The position numbers and the translations under genes were made by a program. 64,000 nucleotides of DNA from Bacillus spizizenii TU-B-10. GTDB lineage: Bacteria; Bacillota; Bacilli; Bacillales; Bacillaceae. Position 1 is the first letter of the stretch. Each line of letters starts with the position of its first letter. The notes under the pieces were generated by a model, which ran no database searches, was not told the origin of the DNA, and saw only the letters and a list, made by a program, of their open reading frames with translations. Where the stretch lies: assembly GCF_000227465.1 (NCBI RefSeq), contig NC_016047.1:2522857-2586856 (forward strand), read 5' to 3'. Shown piece by piece: positions 25,436 through 36,907 of the stretch.

Positions 25436-26563
25436 TTACTCATGAAAAAATAACGCCCTCCACAAAATGCCGTTTGTGGCGTTATAAATATGTGAAAACT
25501 GCTGAAACGGCAAAGGGTTTTGGCCTTTTCCAAGTTCCACCGTATACCCTTCTTTAAAATAATGGTGAATAAACCAATCGCGAAATCCCGCATAGCTGTC
25601 TATATCCCGTATTCCTTTATAAATGTTCCCGCTTAACTTCTCAAAATCCTTTATGACAGCAGCAGATTCTTCAGGCTCAAGGCCTTTATAGCCCCAATAA
25701 ATTTCTTCCCCCTGAGTATGGAGAGCCAGCAGTCTGTCAGGCGGATTCTCCGTTATCAGCCGGTACATCGCGATGGATTCCGGCTCCGTGAGTGGAGAGA
25801 TTCCCGGAAAATCGCGGTAGCTGGGTGCTGTAGGTTTGCGGTATTTTTCAATTTCCCATAGTGACGGAAATTGTTTATTTAAATCGACTCCGTTTATATT
25901 TGCCTTCCATTCATTAAAATTCGGACGATGATCATTTAGCCTTTCAAGCTCATCTTGCCTGGCTCCCATGCCTTCTGGTCCGTTCAAGACAAGATCAACG
26001 CCATCCGGATTAACAAGAGGTACGAGAGACAAGGATGTGCTGCTGAACAGCTTCATGGGAGAAAAGCCAAAAAAAGGCGAGTTGCAGCATAATGATATAC
26101 AGTATTCCTTAAACCATTTCAGCAGGACAGACGTTGTGATCCACTCATTCGCATGAAATGAGGCGTTCATATGAACCTTTTTTGCGGCATGCCCCCCGCC
26201 AGTTTTTAGCTCCCAGATTGGCCTGCCGAGTACAGAACGGCCGATTTCCCGGCATGAGACAAACGGAAACACATCAATGATCTTCTTTATTTCCTTTTCA
26301 ACAGCTGAAGCATCATAGATTTTTTCTTGCTCCACCCAGTTATCAGAAAGGTCCAGCTGCCGAGGCTGTAAAAAGCTCTTTATGTCCTGAATGGTTTGAA
26401 GCTCTTTATCGTTATACTCTTCTATAAGATAACCAGGACAATACAATTGATGTTTCTGTGCGGATCGATTTGAACTTCTAAGCAATTCCTCGTCTATCTT
26501 CAGTTCTCTCGCCACTCTGGCCAAATTGTGCTTGATCTCAGGTTTCACCGTAATAAACGCCAT
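25436..26563 (-). CDS. yqgT: M14-family gamma-D-glutamyl-L-diamino acid endopeptidase YqgT
   Basis: A 375-residue zinc carboxypeptidase-like enzyme (M14, ENP1 type) that should cut between D-Glu and the diamino acid in peptidoglycan peptides. The N-terminal 90 residues look LysM-like (VKPEIKHNLARVARELKID). Zinc ligands are in SFHANEW (His, Glu) and LALHTQG (His). The catalytic Glu is in GYTVELGKG. Substrate Arg/Asn residues are in NINGVDLNKQFP. Without a signal peptide it probably acts on imported muropeptides in the cytosol. I use the third ATG, which has GGAGG six bases upstream. Confidence 0.92.
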   Translation of the reverse strand: MAFITVKPEIKHNLARVARELKIDEELLRSSNRSAQKHQLYCPGYLIEEYNDKELQTIQDIKSFLQPRQLDLSDNWVEQEKIYDASAVEKEIKKIIDVFPFVSCREIGRSVLGRPIWELKTGGGHAAKKVHMNASFHANEWITTSVLLKWFKEYCISLCCNSPFFGFSPMKLFSSTSLSLVPLVNPDGVDLVLNGPEGMGARQDELERLNDHRPNFNEWKANINGVDLNKQFPSLWEIEKYRKPTAPSYRDFPGISPLTEPESIAMYRLITENPPDRLLALHTQGEEIYWGYKGLEPEESAAVIKDFEKLSGNIYKGIRDIDSYAGFRDWFIHHYFKEGYTVELGKGQNPLPFQQFSHIYNATNGILWRALFFHE

Positions 26564-26601
26564 CATCATCCTCCTTTTTTGTTACTATATGACAGTGTAT
26601 T

Positions 26602-26638
26602 AAAAAAAAGAAAGCCTCCCGCCACTTTGATGCGGGAG
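26602..26638 (-). terminator. Terminator of yqgS
   Basis: CTCCCGC (26616-26622) and GCGGGAG (26632-26638) pair over 7 bp. On the minus strand TTTCTTTTTTTT follows. Confidence 0.85.
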
Positions 26639-26647
26639 ACATTGTGA

Positions 26648-28573
<1,926 letters not shown>

Positions 28574-28679
28574 CTATGCAGCACGCTCAAAAAATCAGTC
28601 TATTCCCAACATTCTCATTAACACATCAAATTAAATCTTAACCTGAACATAACGAAAAATCAATTTCATTTACACAATT

Positions 28680-29645
28680 TTAACAATTTTGGTGTTTCAG
28701 CCATTCATTTTTAGCGATCCAAGCGCCTCCGATAACGCCGGCATCATTTCCAAGTGCTGCGATTGAAATATCAGCCGCTTCGGCTGCCCGCGGAAACGCA
28801 CATTTGCGGAATGTTTTCTCGACTTTGGATCTCAGCAGTTCTCCGGCTCTTGATACACCGCCGCCAAGAACGATTTTTGATGGATTAAGCGAGCTTGCCA
28901 AATTTCCCAGCACCACACCAAGATGCTTGGCCACATAATCAACCACTTCAAGGGCAATTTCGTCATTTTCACCCGCCGCTTCAAATACATCCCGCGCTGA
29001 CAATTGTTCAGTTGCTTTTAAACGTGTCGTCTGCTTAGCTTTTGCAATTTTCTCTTTTGCAATTCTTACAATTCCGGTTGCCGACGCAATCGTTTCGATA
29101 CAGCCCGTTTTGCCGCAGTTGCAAGGCGCCCCGCCTTCAGGAATGCTACAAATATGGCCGATTTCCCCGCCGGCGCCATTTATGCCATGTACAATTTCAC
29201 CATTTGCAATGATGCCGCCGCCAACTCCTGTGCCAAGCGTCACGAGAATGACGTCTTTCGCGCCATCACCCGCTCCCTTCCACATTTCCCCGAGCGCAGC
29301 AATATTTGCGTCATTTTCTATAACAGCCGGGATTCCGGTTTCTGTCTCGAGATGGTTTTTTAAAGCATAGTTTTTCCACCCCAGATTTACCGTTTCATAA
29401 ACGACTCCTGCCGCCATATCTACAGGGCCTGGTGCGCCCATTCCGATGTATTTGATGATATGCTTCGGTTTTTGCAGTTCATCCAGCTTACTGTCGATTG
29501 TTTTTGCAATTGTAACGGTAATGGTGTCGCCGCTTTTATCAGTCGGGACTTCCCACTTATGCTGAATTTCACCATATTGATTAATAAAAGCGAGTTTAAT
29601 TGTCGTTCCTCCCAGATCAATGCCCGCAAACCATATTTCGTCCAT
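28680..29645 (-). CDS. glcK: Glucokinase GlcK
   Basis: A 321-residue ROK-family glucokinase that phosphorylates glucose with ATP in the cytosol. The ATP loop [12 protein letters not shown] is at residues 8-19, the catalytic Asp is in [11 protein letters not shown] (about residue 105), and the ROK Zn motif is CNCGKTGC (about residues 175-182). The start MDEIWFAG follows a GGTGATAA RBS; the upstream frame runs back into yqgQ and is not used. It is the third gene of gluP-yqgQ-glcK, 17 bases after yqgQ. Confidence 0.97.
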   Translation of the reverse strand: MDEIWFAGIDLGGTTIKLAFINQYGEIQHKWEVPTDKSGDTITVTIAKTIDSKLDELQKPKHIIKYIGMGAPGPVDMAAGVVYETVNLGWKNYALKNHLETETGIPAVIENDANIAALGEMWKGAGDGAKDVILVTLGTGVGGGIIANGEIVHGINGAGGEIGHICSIPEGGAPCNCGKTGCIETIASATGIVRIAKEKIAKAKQTTRLKATEQLSARDVFEAAGENDEIALEVVDYVAKHLGVVLGNLASSLNPSKIVLGGGVSRAGELLRSKVEKTFRKCAFPRAAEAADISIAALGNDAGVIGGAWIAKNEWLKHQNC

Positions 29646-29662
29646 TTTTATCACCTTAGCCT

Positions 29663-29872
29663 TTACATCAATCTCTTTTGTTTTTTTGTTTGTTCCAATT
29701 CTTTTCGAAGGACCGCTGCCGCTTTGGCCCACTGCTCCTTTTCGATCATGTGATTCATGTATAATTCCTTTAATTCATCTAGCATAAACTCAATTTCAAG
29801 CTCTCTGTCCCCAAAGTAAACAATGTGGCCAAACGTTTTTAAAAGCTGCTGCACATCATAAAATGTATTCAT
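29663..29872 (-). CDS. yqgQ: Small conserved protein YqgQ
   Basis: A 69-residue DUF910-type protein, all-helical, with a three-helix-bundle pattern ([17 protein letters not shown], then two charged helices). It is thought to bind nucleic acid, though this is not proven. I use MNTFYDVQ with GTGAGG upstream; an ATG four codons earlier is possible. It lies between gluP and glcK in one operon. Confidence 0.85.
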   Translation of the reverse strand: MNTFYDVQQLLKTFGHIVYFGDRELEIEFMLDELKELYMNHMIEKEQWAKAAAVLRKELEQTKKQKRLM

Positions 29873-29980
29873 TTTCCTCACCATTCTTGATCTTAACTAT
29901 CATAAGCGTATTCATATGGAAGCGGCCAGTCAAGAAGAAAACGCTGACAAAAAAGCCAGCCTCCTTACCATCTTCCATTA

Positions 29981-31504
29981 CTAAGATTCTTTATTATTTT
30001 CAATTTGCTGCTGCAGCTCCTTGTAGCGCTGCTCCTTCGGCTTCAGTTTTACAGCCGACTTGATAGCCGTTTCTGCTTGACCAAGCTCATTTTTTTCCGC
30101 ATACAACAAGGCTAAATAATAATATGAGGCATGGTCTTTAGGGTCTTTTTTCACTGCTCTTTCCAAAAGGGAAACCGCCTGATCATATTCGCCGATTTGA
30201 ATATCAGAAACAGCTAGAATTTTCAAAAGATCGGCAGAGGCATCTTTTTGCTCTGCTTCTCCGTTCAGCAATTCTGTTACTTCTTCATACTTTCCTTCCT
30301 GATACAGCTCATTTGCCTGCTGAATCAGCGCTGACTCCTGGTGTGAAGGCGAATGCAATCCGTAATATAAAAATCCGGCCGCCAAAGCAATCAGCAAAAC
30401 CGCTGATAACAATCTTTTTCCTAAGGCTCCGCCTTTGGGTAACCCCAGTGCTGCAGCAGCGAAAAAGCCGCCAATCAAGCCGCCAATATGTCCCGAATTG
30501 TCTATATTCGAAACCGCAAAACCAAAGCCAAGGTTGATGATAATGATGACAATAATATTGGTTCCAATGGTTCTTAAAAACATTTTCCGATTTGACAAAG
30601 CTACATACAGCAATGCGCCTAAGCATCCGAATATGGCTCCTGAAGCGCCCGCTGAAGGATAGGGACTGAACACAAAGCTCGCGATTGAACCTGTAATGCC
30701 AGCCGCCAAATAAATCAGCAGAAATCTGCCCGATCCGTACATCCGTTCAACCACTGTACCAACTGACCATAAAGCAAGCGTATTAAAGGCTAAATGCGTT
30801 ATGCCGATATGAAGCACAATCGGAGTCAGAAGCCGCCACCATTCTCCGGCTGCAATCAGACTGTTTTCCTTTGCTCCAAAAGCGACCAGTGTCTCCGTAT
30901 TTGTGCTGCCCCCGTTTATTTCAAGCAAGAAAAACATTAAGACCTGAAACGCGATGAATAAATATGTAAAGATTGGTTTTCCGTTTTGAAAAACCGCCGC
31001 TTCATTTTTTCTCTTTTCTTCTTGTTTCAATACGAGCGAAAGGAAGCGTTCTCTCGCCATTTGCACGTCTTCAAATGAATTACGGGCCTCTGTGCATTCT
31101 TCTGCAGGAAATGATGGAAAAACAGCTTGAAGATCATCATGAAGCATCGTTCCCCTCACGACCGCCGGCTCAACTGACACAGTTCCGTTCTCAAAGGGCT
31201 TTTCGGCAATCTCTTCCCAGTCATCAACAGGGGCTTCCGCTGAAAAAAATACATTCAGCAGCTTCATCTTGCGTCTGCCAAGTTGCTTTCTGACTCGTTC
31301 TACCCGCTCAGCCTGCTCTTCGATATCTCTTTCCATTTCTTGACGGAAATCAAGGTCATGCTTATAAAGGCGAACCAGATCATGAGAGGACTTGTCCGGT
31401 GCTTCCAGCCATATTTCATCTGACTCACCGGCTTGTATGACGCCATACCCGCTTTTCACTAGGTGCGCCGCGATTTTCCAATATGTATACTCCAGCAAAT
31501 ACAT
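29981..31504 (-). CDS. gluP: Rhomboid intramembrane protease GluP (YqgP)
   Basis: A 507-residue protein. A soluble N-terminal domain of about 175 residues precedes a rhomboid core of seven membrane helices. The catalytic Ser288 is in AGASGAIFG and the His is in NSGHIGGLIGG (about residue 339). The C-terminus has two or three TPR repeats (about residues 390-500). Known roles in B. subtilis are membrane protein quality control with FtsH and effects on cell division and glucose export. It starts the gluP-yqgQ-glcK group. Confidence 0.96.
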   Translation of the reverse strand: MYLLEYTYWKIAAHLVKSGYGVIQAGESDEIWLEAPDKSSHDLVRLYKHDLDFRQEMERDIEEQAERVERVRKQLGRRKMKLLNVFFSAEAPVDDWEEIAEKPFENGTVSVEPAVVRGTMLHDDLQAVFPSFPAEECTEARNSFEDVQMARERFLSLVLKQEEKRKNEAAVFQNGKPIFTYLFIAFQVLMFFLLEINGGSTNTETLVAFGAKENSLIAAGEWWRLLTPIVLHIGITHLAFNTLALWSVGTVVERMYGSGRFLLIYLAAGITGSIASFVFSPYPSAGASGAIFGCLGALLYVALSNRKMFLRTIGTNIIVIIIINLGFGFAVSNIDNSGHIGGLIGGFFAAAALGLPKGGALGKRLLSAVLLIALAAGFLYYGLHSPSHQESALIQQANELYQEGKYEEVTELLNGEAEQKDASADLLKILAVSDIQIGEYDQAVSLLERAVKKDPKDHASYYYLALLYAEKNELGQAETAIKSAVKLKPKEQRYKELQQQIENNKES

Positions 31505-31567
31505 GTTTACCGCTCCAATGGTTTTTTCTCATTATAACAGCTGGCGCTCCGAACGCCTACTGAAAGC

Positions 31568-31594
31568 AAAAAATCCCGTTTTTCACGGGATTTT
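31568..31594 (-). terminator. Hairpin after yqgO
   Basis: AAAATCCCGT (31570-31579) and ACGGGATTTT (31585-31594) form a 10-bp stem with a short loop. It overlaps the yqgO stop. The T run on the minus strand is within the stem end. Confidence 0.75.
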
Positions 31595-31766
31595 AGAAAG
31601 CTTGCTGTATAAATTTATTACGGATAAACGGAATTCTTAAAAAGAAATGGATAAAAGACCGCCTGATTCCCGGCTGGCTGAGTACGGTATTCATAAGACG
31701 GTAGCGATTTTGATAAAACATGACGGCAGAAACAGCGAAAATGGCATAAATCATAATTTTTTTCAT
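31593..31766 (-). CDS. yqgO: Small membrane protein YqgO
   Basis: A 57-residue protein with one N-terminal hydrophobic helix ([17 protein letters not shown]) and a basic, aromatic tail. Its function is unknown. The ATG at 31766 has GGAGGG at good spacing; the longer frame upstream has none. It lies between yqgN and gluP on the same strand. Confidence 0.8.
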   Translation of the reverse strand: MKKIMIYAIFAVSAVMFYQNRYRLMNTVLSQPGIRRSFIHFFLRIPFIRNKFIQQAF

Positions 31767-31832
31767 TATATCCCTCCTGCCAATAGGGTTTGTCATTCTT
31801 TCATATTTATTCTTGAATAAGGAGCAGGAAAG

Positions 31833-32396
31833 TTATGAAAAACAAGAAATGATCTGATCCTCTGTTATCAGCTTATGTACTGGGATGTCATGCGGCTGAC
31901 GGGGAACGTGCGCAAACAACTGGCACTCCAAAAGCAAAGAGACTGTCTTCCCTTTATAATCGCTTAAAAAACGGTCATAATAACCGCCGCCAAAACCGAT
32001 CCTAAACCCGTCAGTATCAAAACAAACACCCGGAACGACTATCAAGTCAATTTGCGAGGGTTTCACTTCTTTTGTTTTTTCAATCATCGGCTCAAGAAGT
32101 CCGGCGTAAACGGTTTCGAGCTGATCATCGGTCTGATATGTGCGGAATTGCATTTTCTTCGTACCAGGATCGCATTTTGGAATACAAACTTGCTTTCCTT
32201 CTTTCCAAGCCTGCTCAATAACTGGACGCGTCGGTATTTCCAGCCCTCTGGAGATGGTGACGGCAATGGTGCTGGCATTTTGCCACCCCGGCAGTGAAAA
32301 CAAATGCTTGTACATACGTGCTGTTTTTTGAATAAGATCTTCACTTGATACAGCAGATAGTGCTTCCATCGTCTTTTTTCTTAATTGTGATTTCAT
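31833..32396 (-). CDS. yqgN: 5-formyltetrahydrofolate cyclo-ligase YqgN
   Basis: A 187-residue enzyme that converts 5-formyl-THF to 5,10-methenyl-THF with ATP, supporting the folate one-carbon pool that also receives carbon from the gcv genes. Family blocks are the N-terminal basic region [12 protein letters not shown], a [12 protein letters not shown] segment, and the ATP/Mg signature [15 protein letters not shown] near residue 140. The length is normal. It is separated from rpmGA by a terminator. Confidence 0.95.
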   Translation of the reverse strand: MKSQLRKKTMEALSAVSSEDLIQKTARMYKHLFSLPGWQNASTIAVTISRGLEIPTRPVIEQAWKEGKQVCIPKCDPGTKKMQFRTYQTDDQLETVYAGLLEPMIEKTKEVKPSQIDLIVVPGVCFDTDGFRIGFGGGYYDRFLSDYKGKTVSLLLECQLFAHVPRQPHDIPVHKLITEDQIISCFS

Positions 32397-32416
32397 CTCT
32401 CATCCCCCTCGGAATA

Positions 32417-32456
32417 GAAAAAAAGCCAGAACCTTTTTCAAAGCTCTGGCTTTTTT
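32417..32456 (-). terminator. Terminator of rpmGA
   Basis: AAAAGCCAGA (32421-32430) and TCTGGCTTTT (32445-32454) form a 10-bp stem flanked by A and T runs. Confidence 0.85.
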
Positions 32457-32480
32457 CTCACACCTCAAACAGCTAGGCTG

Positions 32481-32645
<165 letters not shown>

Positions 32646-32713
32646 CTAAAATCATTTACTTATTCAGACTTATATATAATACCACTATAATGGACGGAAT
32701 GCTAGGCTGTTTT

Positions 32714-33793
32714 TCAATGAATTGCTGAATTATTGATGATACGCTTATAAAGCTGTAAATATGATTCCGTAATGAGCCGGGGATGGTGGAGTTTGATCAC
32801 CTGTTGTCTGCCGGCTTCTTTTATCCGGCGGGCTTTTTCCCGGTCTTTTAACAACCTGTCCAGTAGATCAGCCGCTTCCTGTGCGTGCATAAAATCAACG
32901 GCGATTGCCGTTTTGTCATGCAAGGCATAGTCACAAAAGCCGCCCGACTGAGAAACGGCAGTCAGCACACCTTGTTCCATGCTTTCTTGCGCGGCAAGCC
33001 CAAACGGTTCATAAAAACTAGGGAAAACAGCCATTTCACAGCGAGACAAAAATGCTCTGAGATCCCTTCTATGCAGAAACGGCAGGAACATGACATGTTC
33101 CTTCAGGTTCAATGCCGCAGCCAATTTCTCATAGGAGGACAGAGACGGCCCTTCCCCAGCCAGCACTAAATGCAGATCAGGCTGGCGCTGCCTCAAGATA
33201 GCAAACACCTTTAACAGCTGAGAAAACCCTTTTTCCGGAACAAACCTACCAAATGAAAATAGGAACCTTTTATTCATACTCCGTGGAATTTGCCCCTTAT
33301 CTTCCTCCATAGATGCAGGACTCGGGATAACGGTTAGTTTTTTTCGTGTTGCCTTATCAAGAGCCCGTTTCATAAAAGTGCTTAATACAATCAGTTCATC
33401 AGCGGATTCTATAAGGAGCCGTTCGGTCTGAAGCCTGTATGGATGCGGTGCTTCTTGGCACGCCTTCTTCCTTTCGCTTTCAAGACCGTGGATTGTCGCA
33501 GCAAGCGGAAGGCCAAGCCGTTGTTTCAAATCATGAGCAGCGGGGGCTGTCATGTCGTCATGGGCATGAATCAGATCAAAGCGTTTATTGCAAGATAACA
33601 CATGCTGAACGATTGTAAAGTTGGCATCCGCTATAAAATCTTCAAACTGCGCATATGAAAATAGCCGCCTGCTTGGAGTGCAAACTGTTATATTGATATG
33701 CGGTTTTAAATAGGAAATGAGACGGTTTAAATGGACACCGAGCCCGCTTTTCGGCTCATGGGGATGTTCGAGTGAAAGCATGAGAACGTTCAT
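32714..33793 (-). CDS. yqgM: GT4-type glycosyltransferase YqgM
   Basis: A 359-residue GT-B-fold glycosyltransferase. The N-terminal domain starts with NVLMLSLEHPHEPKSGLGVH (the glycine loop). The C-terminal domain has FSFGRFVPEKGF and the donor-site signature PSFYEPFGLAAQESMEQG (the E-x7-E motif). No membrane segment is present. Donor and acceptor are unknown. The ATG at 33793 overlaps the yqgL stop in an ATGA arrangement, so the two genes are coupled. Confidence 0.92.
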   Translation of the reverse strand: MNVLMLSLEHPHEPKSGLGVHLNRLISYLKPHINITVCTPSRRLFSYAQFEDFIADANFTIVQHVLSCNKRFDLIHAHDDMTAPAAHDLKQRLGLPLAATIHGLESERKKACQEAPHPYRLQTERLLIESADELIVLSTFMKRALDKATRKKLTVIPSPASMEEDKGQIPRSMNKRFLFSFGRFVPEKGFSQLLKVFAILRQRQPDLHLVLAGEGPSLSSYEKLAAALNLKEHVMFLPFLHRRDLRAFLSRCEMAVFPSFYEPFGLAAQESMEQGVLTAVSQSGGFCDYALHDKTAIAVDFMHAQEAADLLDRLLKDREKARRIKEAGRQQVIKLHHPRLITESYLQLYKRIINNSAIH

Positions 33794-34194
33794 CGTTCTT
33801 TTTCTCCTCTCCCATAACACGTGTAGGCAGAAAATTGCTTCTCCCACCTGATGTGCGCGTCCTCAGTCTGAAAGCTGTTTATATCACTAAACCCATTTTC
33901 AGCAAGATAGATGCCCTCTGTACCAGCGAGCTTGAGAGAGACATTCATTGAGTTAACAATTCTATATTCAGCCCGATATACAGCATCACCAGCCGCCTGT
34001 CTAATTGTCCATTCCCCTTTATGATACGTTGTGCGCTTTGTCCTGACAGCTTCGATGCCTTTTCTTTTGATGACAATGCGCAATTCTTTTATCATATCCT
34101 GCGGCTTTTCGAAAAGCACCGCTTCAGCCAGCCGCATTTTTCCTTCCGATATTTCCCAGCACACGGTCAAGGTGTTTGCGTTTTGAATGATCAT
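33790..34194 (-). CDS. yqgL: Conserved protein YqgL
   Basis: A protein of about 134 residues of unknown function, with no signal peptide and a pattern of alternating strands. The start is uncertain: I use MIIQNANT at 34194, which has only a weak AGGGA upstream; another in-frame ATG lies at 34260. It overlaps yqgM by 4 bases (ATGA). I cannot name a fold. The upstream 245 bases separate it from divergent yqzD and must hold both promoters. Confidence 0.75.
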   Translation of the reverse strand: MIIQNANTLTVCWEISEGKMRLAEAVLFEKPQDMIKELRIVIKRKGIEAVRTKRTTYHKGEWTIRQAAGDAVYRAEYRIVNSMNVSLKLAGTEGIYLAENGFSDINSFQTEDAHIRWEKQFSAYTCYGRGEKER

Positions 34195-34439
34195 GTCGAA
34201 TGTGTCCCTAAAAAAAGAAAGCTTATGTCGTATATTATAGGGAAATGGGTATTTATCCATGGACTTCTAACATTCTCCTTTCCTATCGGTCACTCAGTGT
34301 TCCTATTAAACCATTACTTAGAGAGGAAGCAAAGAAAGATTTCTCGACAAAATCTCGTTTTTTTCGCGAATTCCTTTAGAATCGATTGGTTTTATGGTAT
34401 AAAAAAGAAGGATAAAAAAAGAATAGAAGGTGATGAAAC

Positions 34440-34793
34440 GTGGAAATTGCTATTATTGCGTTGTTTATCGTCAGTATAGCGCTAATTGCATTCTCATATT
34501 CTCAAAGAGATCCGATGAAAGATGTTGAACAGGAGCTCGAAACACTTCAGCTTTCTGCGATGCAGGAAATTTACAAGCTCAAAAAGAAAATGACAGTGCT
34601 TGAGGAAGAATTACTGGAAACAAACCTTGTCATCCGCAAATCAAAGCATAGCGACATCAATCAAAAGATCGCTAAACAAATACTTTCTAAATATAATAAC
34701 GGCATGTCCGCTGAAGCCATTGCTAAAGCTGAGCATGTATCAGTGGAAGACGTGAATACGATTATCAAAGATAACGAGAAGGTGCTCGTATGA
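34440..34793 (+). CDS. yqzD: Membrane-anchored coiled-coil protein YqzD
   Basis: A 117-residue protein starting at GTG 34440 with GAAGGTGAT upstream. A hydrophobic N-terminal helix (about residues 1-20) is followed by a coiled coil (about residues 27-65) and a C-terminal helix-turn-helix-like segment (INQKIAKQILSKYNNGMSAE, then AIAKAEHVSVEDVNTIIKDN). The type resembles DUF6115 proteins. Function is unknown. Its stop overlaps the yqzC start by 4 bases (ATGA). Confidence 0.83.
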   Translation: MEIAIIALFIVSIALIAFSYSQRDPMKDVEQELETLQLSAMQEIYKLKKKMTVLEEELLETNLVIRKSKHSDINQKIAKQILSKYNNGMSAEAIAKAEHVSVEDVNTIIKDNEKVLV

Positions 34794-35254
34794 CAAAACG
34801 GGGCATTCAGGCATTTGCTGGCGGCATCATTTTAGCGACAGCCGTTCTTGCAGCTGTTTTTTATCTGACAGACGAAGATCAGGCCGCTGCTGTAAAAGAA
34901 ACTAAAACAGTAACCGAACAAGACGTGAACAATTACCTTGATTCTAAAAAAATGGTTTCTGTTAACCGTGATGAATATCAAAAACTTCTCGATTCAAAAG
35001 AGAAATCCTTGAACGATGACAGCAGCTCAGACACGAAAACAGACAAAGTCAAAACATACAAGCTCACAATTAAAGACGGCATGAGCACCGCAGATGTATC
35101 TGCTATTCTTGAAAAAGAAGGCATCATTTCCTCGGCTCAAGACTTTAACGACTATGTCATTGATGCCGGCTATCACAAAGAAATCCGCGCCGGCGAGTTT
35201 AAAGTAAAATCAGACATGAGTTTCAAAAAAATCGTAAAAACGTTAACACGATAA
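34790..35254 (+). CDS. yqzC: YqzC, membrane-anchored protein with MltG/YceG-like N-terminal module
   Basis: A 154-residue protein with an N-terminal membrane anchor (about residues 5-25) and a charged linker. The C-terminal 70 residues (YKLTIKDGMSTADVSAILEK, then a segment ending GEFKVKSDMSFKKIVKTLTR) resemble the LysM-like subdomain at the front of the endolytic transglycosylase MltG. The catalytic part of MltG is absent. It may bind peptidoglycan or a division partner; this is inference. It is translationally coupled to yqzD and converges on pstBB. Confidence 0.85.
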   Translation: MTKRGIQAFAGGIILATAVLAAVFYLTDEDQAAAVKETKTVTEQDVNNYLDSKKMVSVNRDEYQKLLDSKEKSLNDDSSSDTKTDKVKTYKLTIKDGMSTADVSAILEKEGIISSAQDFNDYVIDAGYHKEIRAGEFKVKSDMSFKKIVKTLTR

Positions 35255-35285
35255 AAAAACAGGCTGACTGTCAGCCTGTTTTTTT
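35253..35285. terminator. Bidirectional terminator between yqzC and pstBB
   Basis: AAAAAAACAGGCTGA (35253-35267) and its complement (35271-35285) form a 15-bp perfect stem with a very short loop. Confidence 0.9.
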
Positions 35286-36066
35286 ATCCAAACTTTCCTG
35301 TAATGTAATCGAGAGTTCTTTGATCCTGCGGGTTAGAGAACATTTTATTGGTATTGTCGCATTCAACAAGCTCGCCCATGTAAAAAAAGGCGGTTTGATC
35401 AGAAACCCGTGCTGCCTGCTGCATGTTGTGCGTGACGATGACAATGGTATATTTATTTTTCAGCTCAAGAATGAGTTCTTCAATTTTTCTCGTTGAAATT
35501 GGATCTAGCGCAGATGTCGGTTCATCCATCAGCAAAATATCAGGATTTGTCGCAAGCGCTCTGGCGATACAAAGACGCTGCTGCTGGCCGCCTGATAGCG
35601 AAAGGGCTGATGAATGCAAACGATCCTTCACCTCATCCCATAACGCCACGTCTTTTAATGACTTTTCCACAATTTCCTGAAGCTTCTTTTTATTTTTGGT
35701 GCCGTGGACTCTCGGTCCATAAGCAACATTATCAAAGATAGATTGCGGAAACGGATTCCCTTTTTGGAATACCATGCCGATATTTTTTCGTAAATCTACG
35801 ATATCCACTTTACCCTTTAAAATGTTGCTGCCATTATAGTTCAGCTCACCTGCAAGTTTTACATTCGGCGTCATTTGAATCATTAAATTCAATGTTTTAA
35901 TGAAGGTCGATTTCCCGCATCCTGATGGTCCGATAATCGCCGTGACCTCGTTTTCATGAATGCTCAAATTGATATTTTTCAAAGCATGATGCTGTCCATA
36001 CCATAAGTTCATTCCATTGACTTGATAGACTTCCTGTTTCATTACAGCTTCGGTAGCAATACTCAT
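35284..36066 (-). CDS. pstBB: Phosphate ABC transporter ATPase PstBB
   Basis: A 260-residue ABC ATPase that drives high-affinity phosphate import. Walker A is GPSGCGKST (about residues 46-54), the signature is [15 protein letters not shown], Walker B is [12 protein letters not shown], and the H-loop is VTHNMQQA. It is very similar to the upstream pstBA product. It is the last gene of pstS-pstC-pstA-pstBA-pstBB and follows pstBA by 10 bases. Expression should be induced by phosphate limitation through PhoP. Confidence 0.97.
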   Translation of the reverse strand: MSIATEAVMKQEVYQVNGMNLWYGQHHALKNINLSIHENEVTAIIGPSGCGKSTFIKTLNLMIQMTPNVKLAGELNYNGSNILKGKVDIVDLRKNIGMVFQKGNPFPQSIFDNVAYGPRVHGTKNKKKLQEIVEKSLKDVALWDEVKDRLHSSALSLSGGQQQRLCIARALATNPDILLMDEPTSALDPISTRKIEELILELKNKYTIVIVTHNMQQAARVSDQTAFFYMGELVECDNTNKMFSNPQDQRTLDYITGKFG

Positions 36067-36076
36067 TGCCGCCCTC

Positions 36077-36886
36077 CTATCCGAATTTCCCGTTAATATA
36101 ATCCTCTGTCTTTTGCTGCTTCGGACTGGTGAAAATCTGTTCAGTCTGTCCGTATTCTACAAGCTCGCCGTTTAAAAAGAATGCCGTCCGGTCAGAAACC
36201 CGCAGAGCCTGCTGCATATTGTGCGTGACGATAATAATCGAGTATTCGCTTTTTAATTCTGTAATTAATTCCTCTATTTTTGCATTTGAAATCGGATCTA
36301 GCGCTGAAGCTGGTTCATCCAGCAGAAGAACGGCCGGCTTCATCGCAAGCGTTCTCGCGATGCATAAACGCTGCTGCTGGCCTCCCGATAACGAGAGTGC
36401 AGATGAATGCAAACGATCCTTCACCTCATCCCAGAGTGCTGCTTTTGTTAAGCTTTCTTCCACAATCTCATCTAAAACAGCTTTATTCCGCTCTCCGGCA
36501 TATTTCAATGCATGTGTGATATTCGCATAGATTGATTTCGGAAAGGGATTCGGTTTTTGGAAAACCATTCCGATTTCTCTTCTTAAGCTGACAACATTAA
36601 TATTGCCACCCAGTATATTTAACCCTTCATAAAGGATTTCACCTTCAGCTCTTGCAGACGGAATTAAGTCATTCATTCGGTTAATGTTTCTCAAAAAAGT
36701 AGACTTTCCGCATCCTGACGGCCCAATCAAAGCGGTCACCGCGTTCTTTTCAATATCCATATTCACATGGTGAACCGCTTGTTTAGTTCCGTAAAAAATA
36801 GATAGATCTTTCACTTCGAGCACGTGGCGCTGTTTTGGAACGAAAACAGCACGCTCTGGCTTTTCTTTTACCATTTGTACAGACAT
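36077..36886 (-). CDS. pstBA: Phosphate ABC transporter ATPase PstBA
   Basis: A 269-residue ABC ATPase, paralogue of PstBB. Walker A is GPSGCGKST (about residues 56-64), the signature is [15 protein letters not shown] and Walker B is [12 protein letters not shown]. It has a 10-20 residue N-terminal extension compared with PstBB. Two PstB subunits in one operon suggest either a heterodimer or a duplication with partly separate roles. It follows pstA by 21 bases. Confidence 0.97.
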   Translation of the reverse strand: MSVQMVKEKPERAVFVPKQRHVLEVKDLSIFYGTKQAVHHVNMDIEKNAVTALIGPSGCGKSTFLRNINRMNDLIPSARAEGEILYEGLNILGGNINVVSLRREIGMVFQKPNPFPKSIYANITHALKYAGERNKAVLDEIVEESLTKAALWDEVKDRLHSSALSLSGGQQQRLCIARTLAMKPAVLLLDEPASALDPISNAKIEELITELKSEYSIIIVTHNMQQALRVSDRTAFFLNGELVEYGQTEQIFTSPKQQKTEDYINGKFG

Positions 36887-36907
36887 GTTTTTTCGCCTCT
36901 TTCCGTT

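Noticed and set aside
29110..29370. Pro/Ser/Ala-rich plus-strand frame inside glcK
   Set aside because: Low-complexity antisense shadow of the conserved glucokinase.
34021..34479. Plus-strand frame of 152 codons between yqgL and yqzD
   Set aside because: It is antisense to yqgL and runs into yqzD in another frame; no RBS or conserved features.
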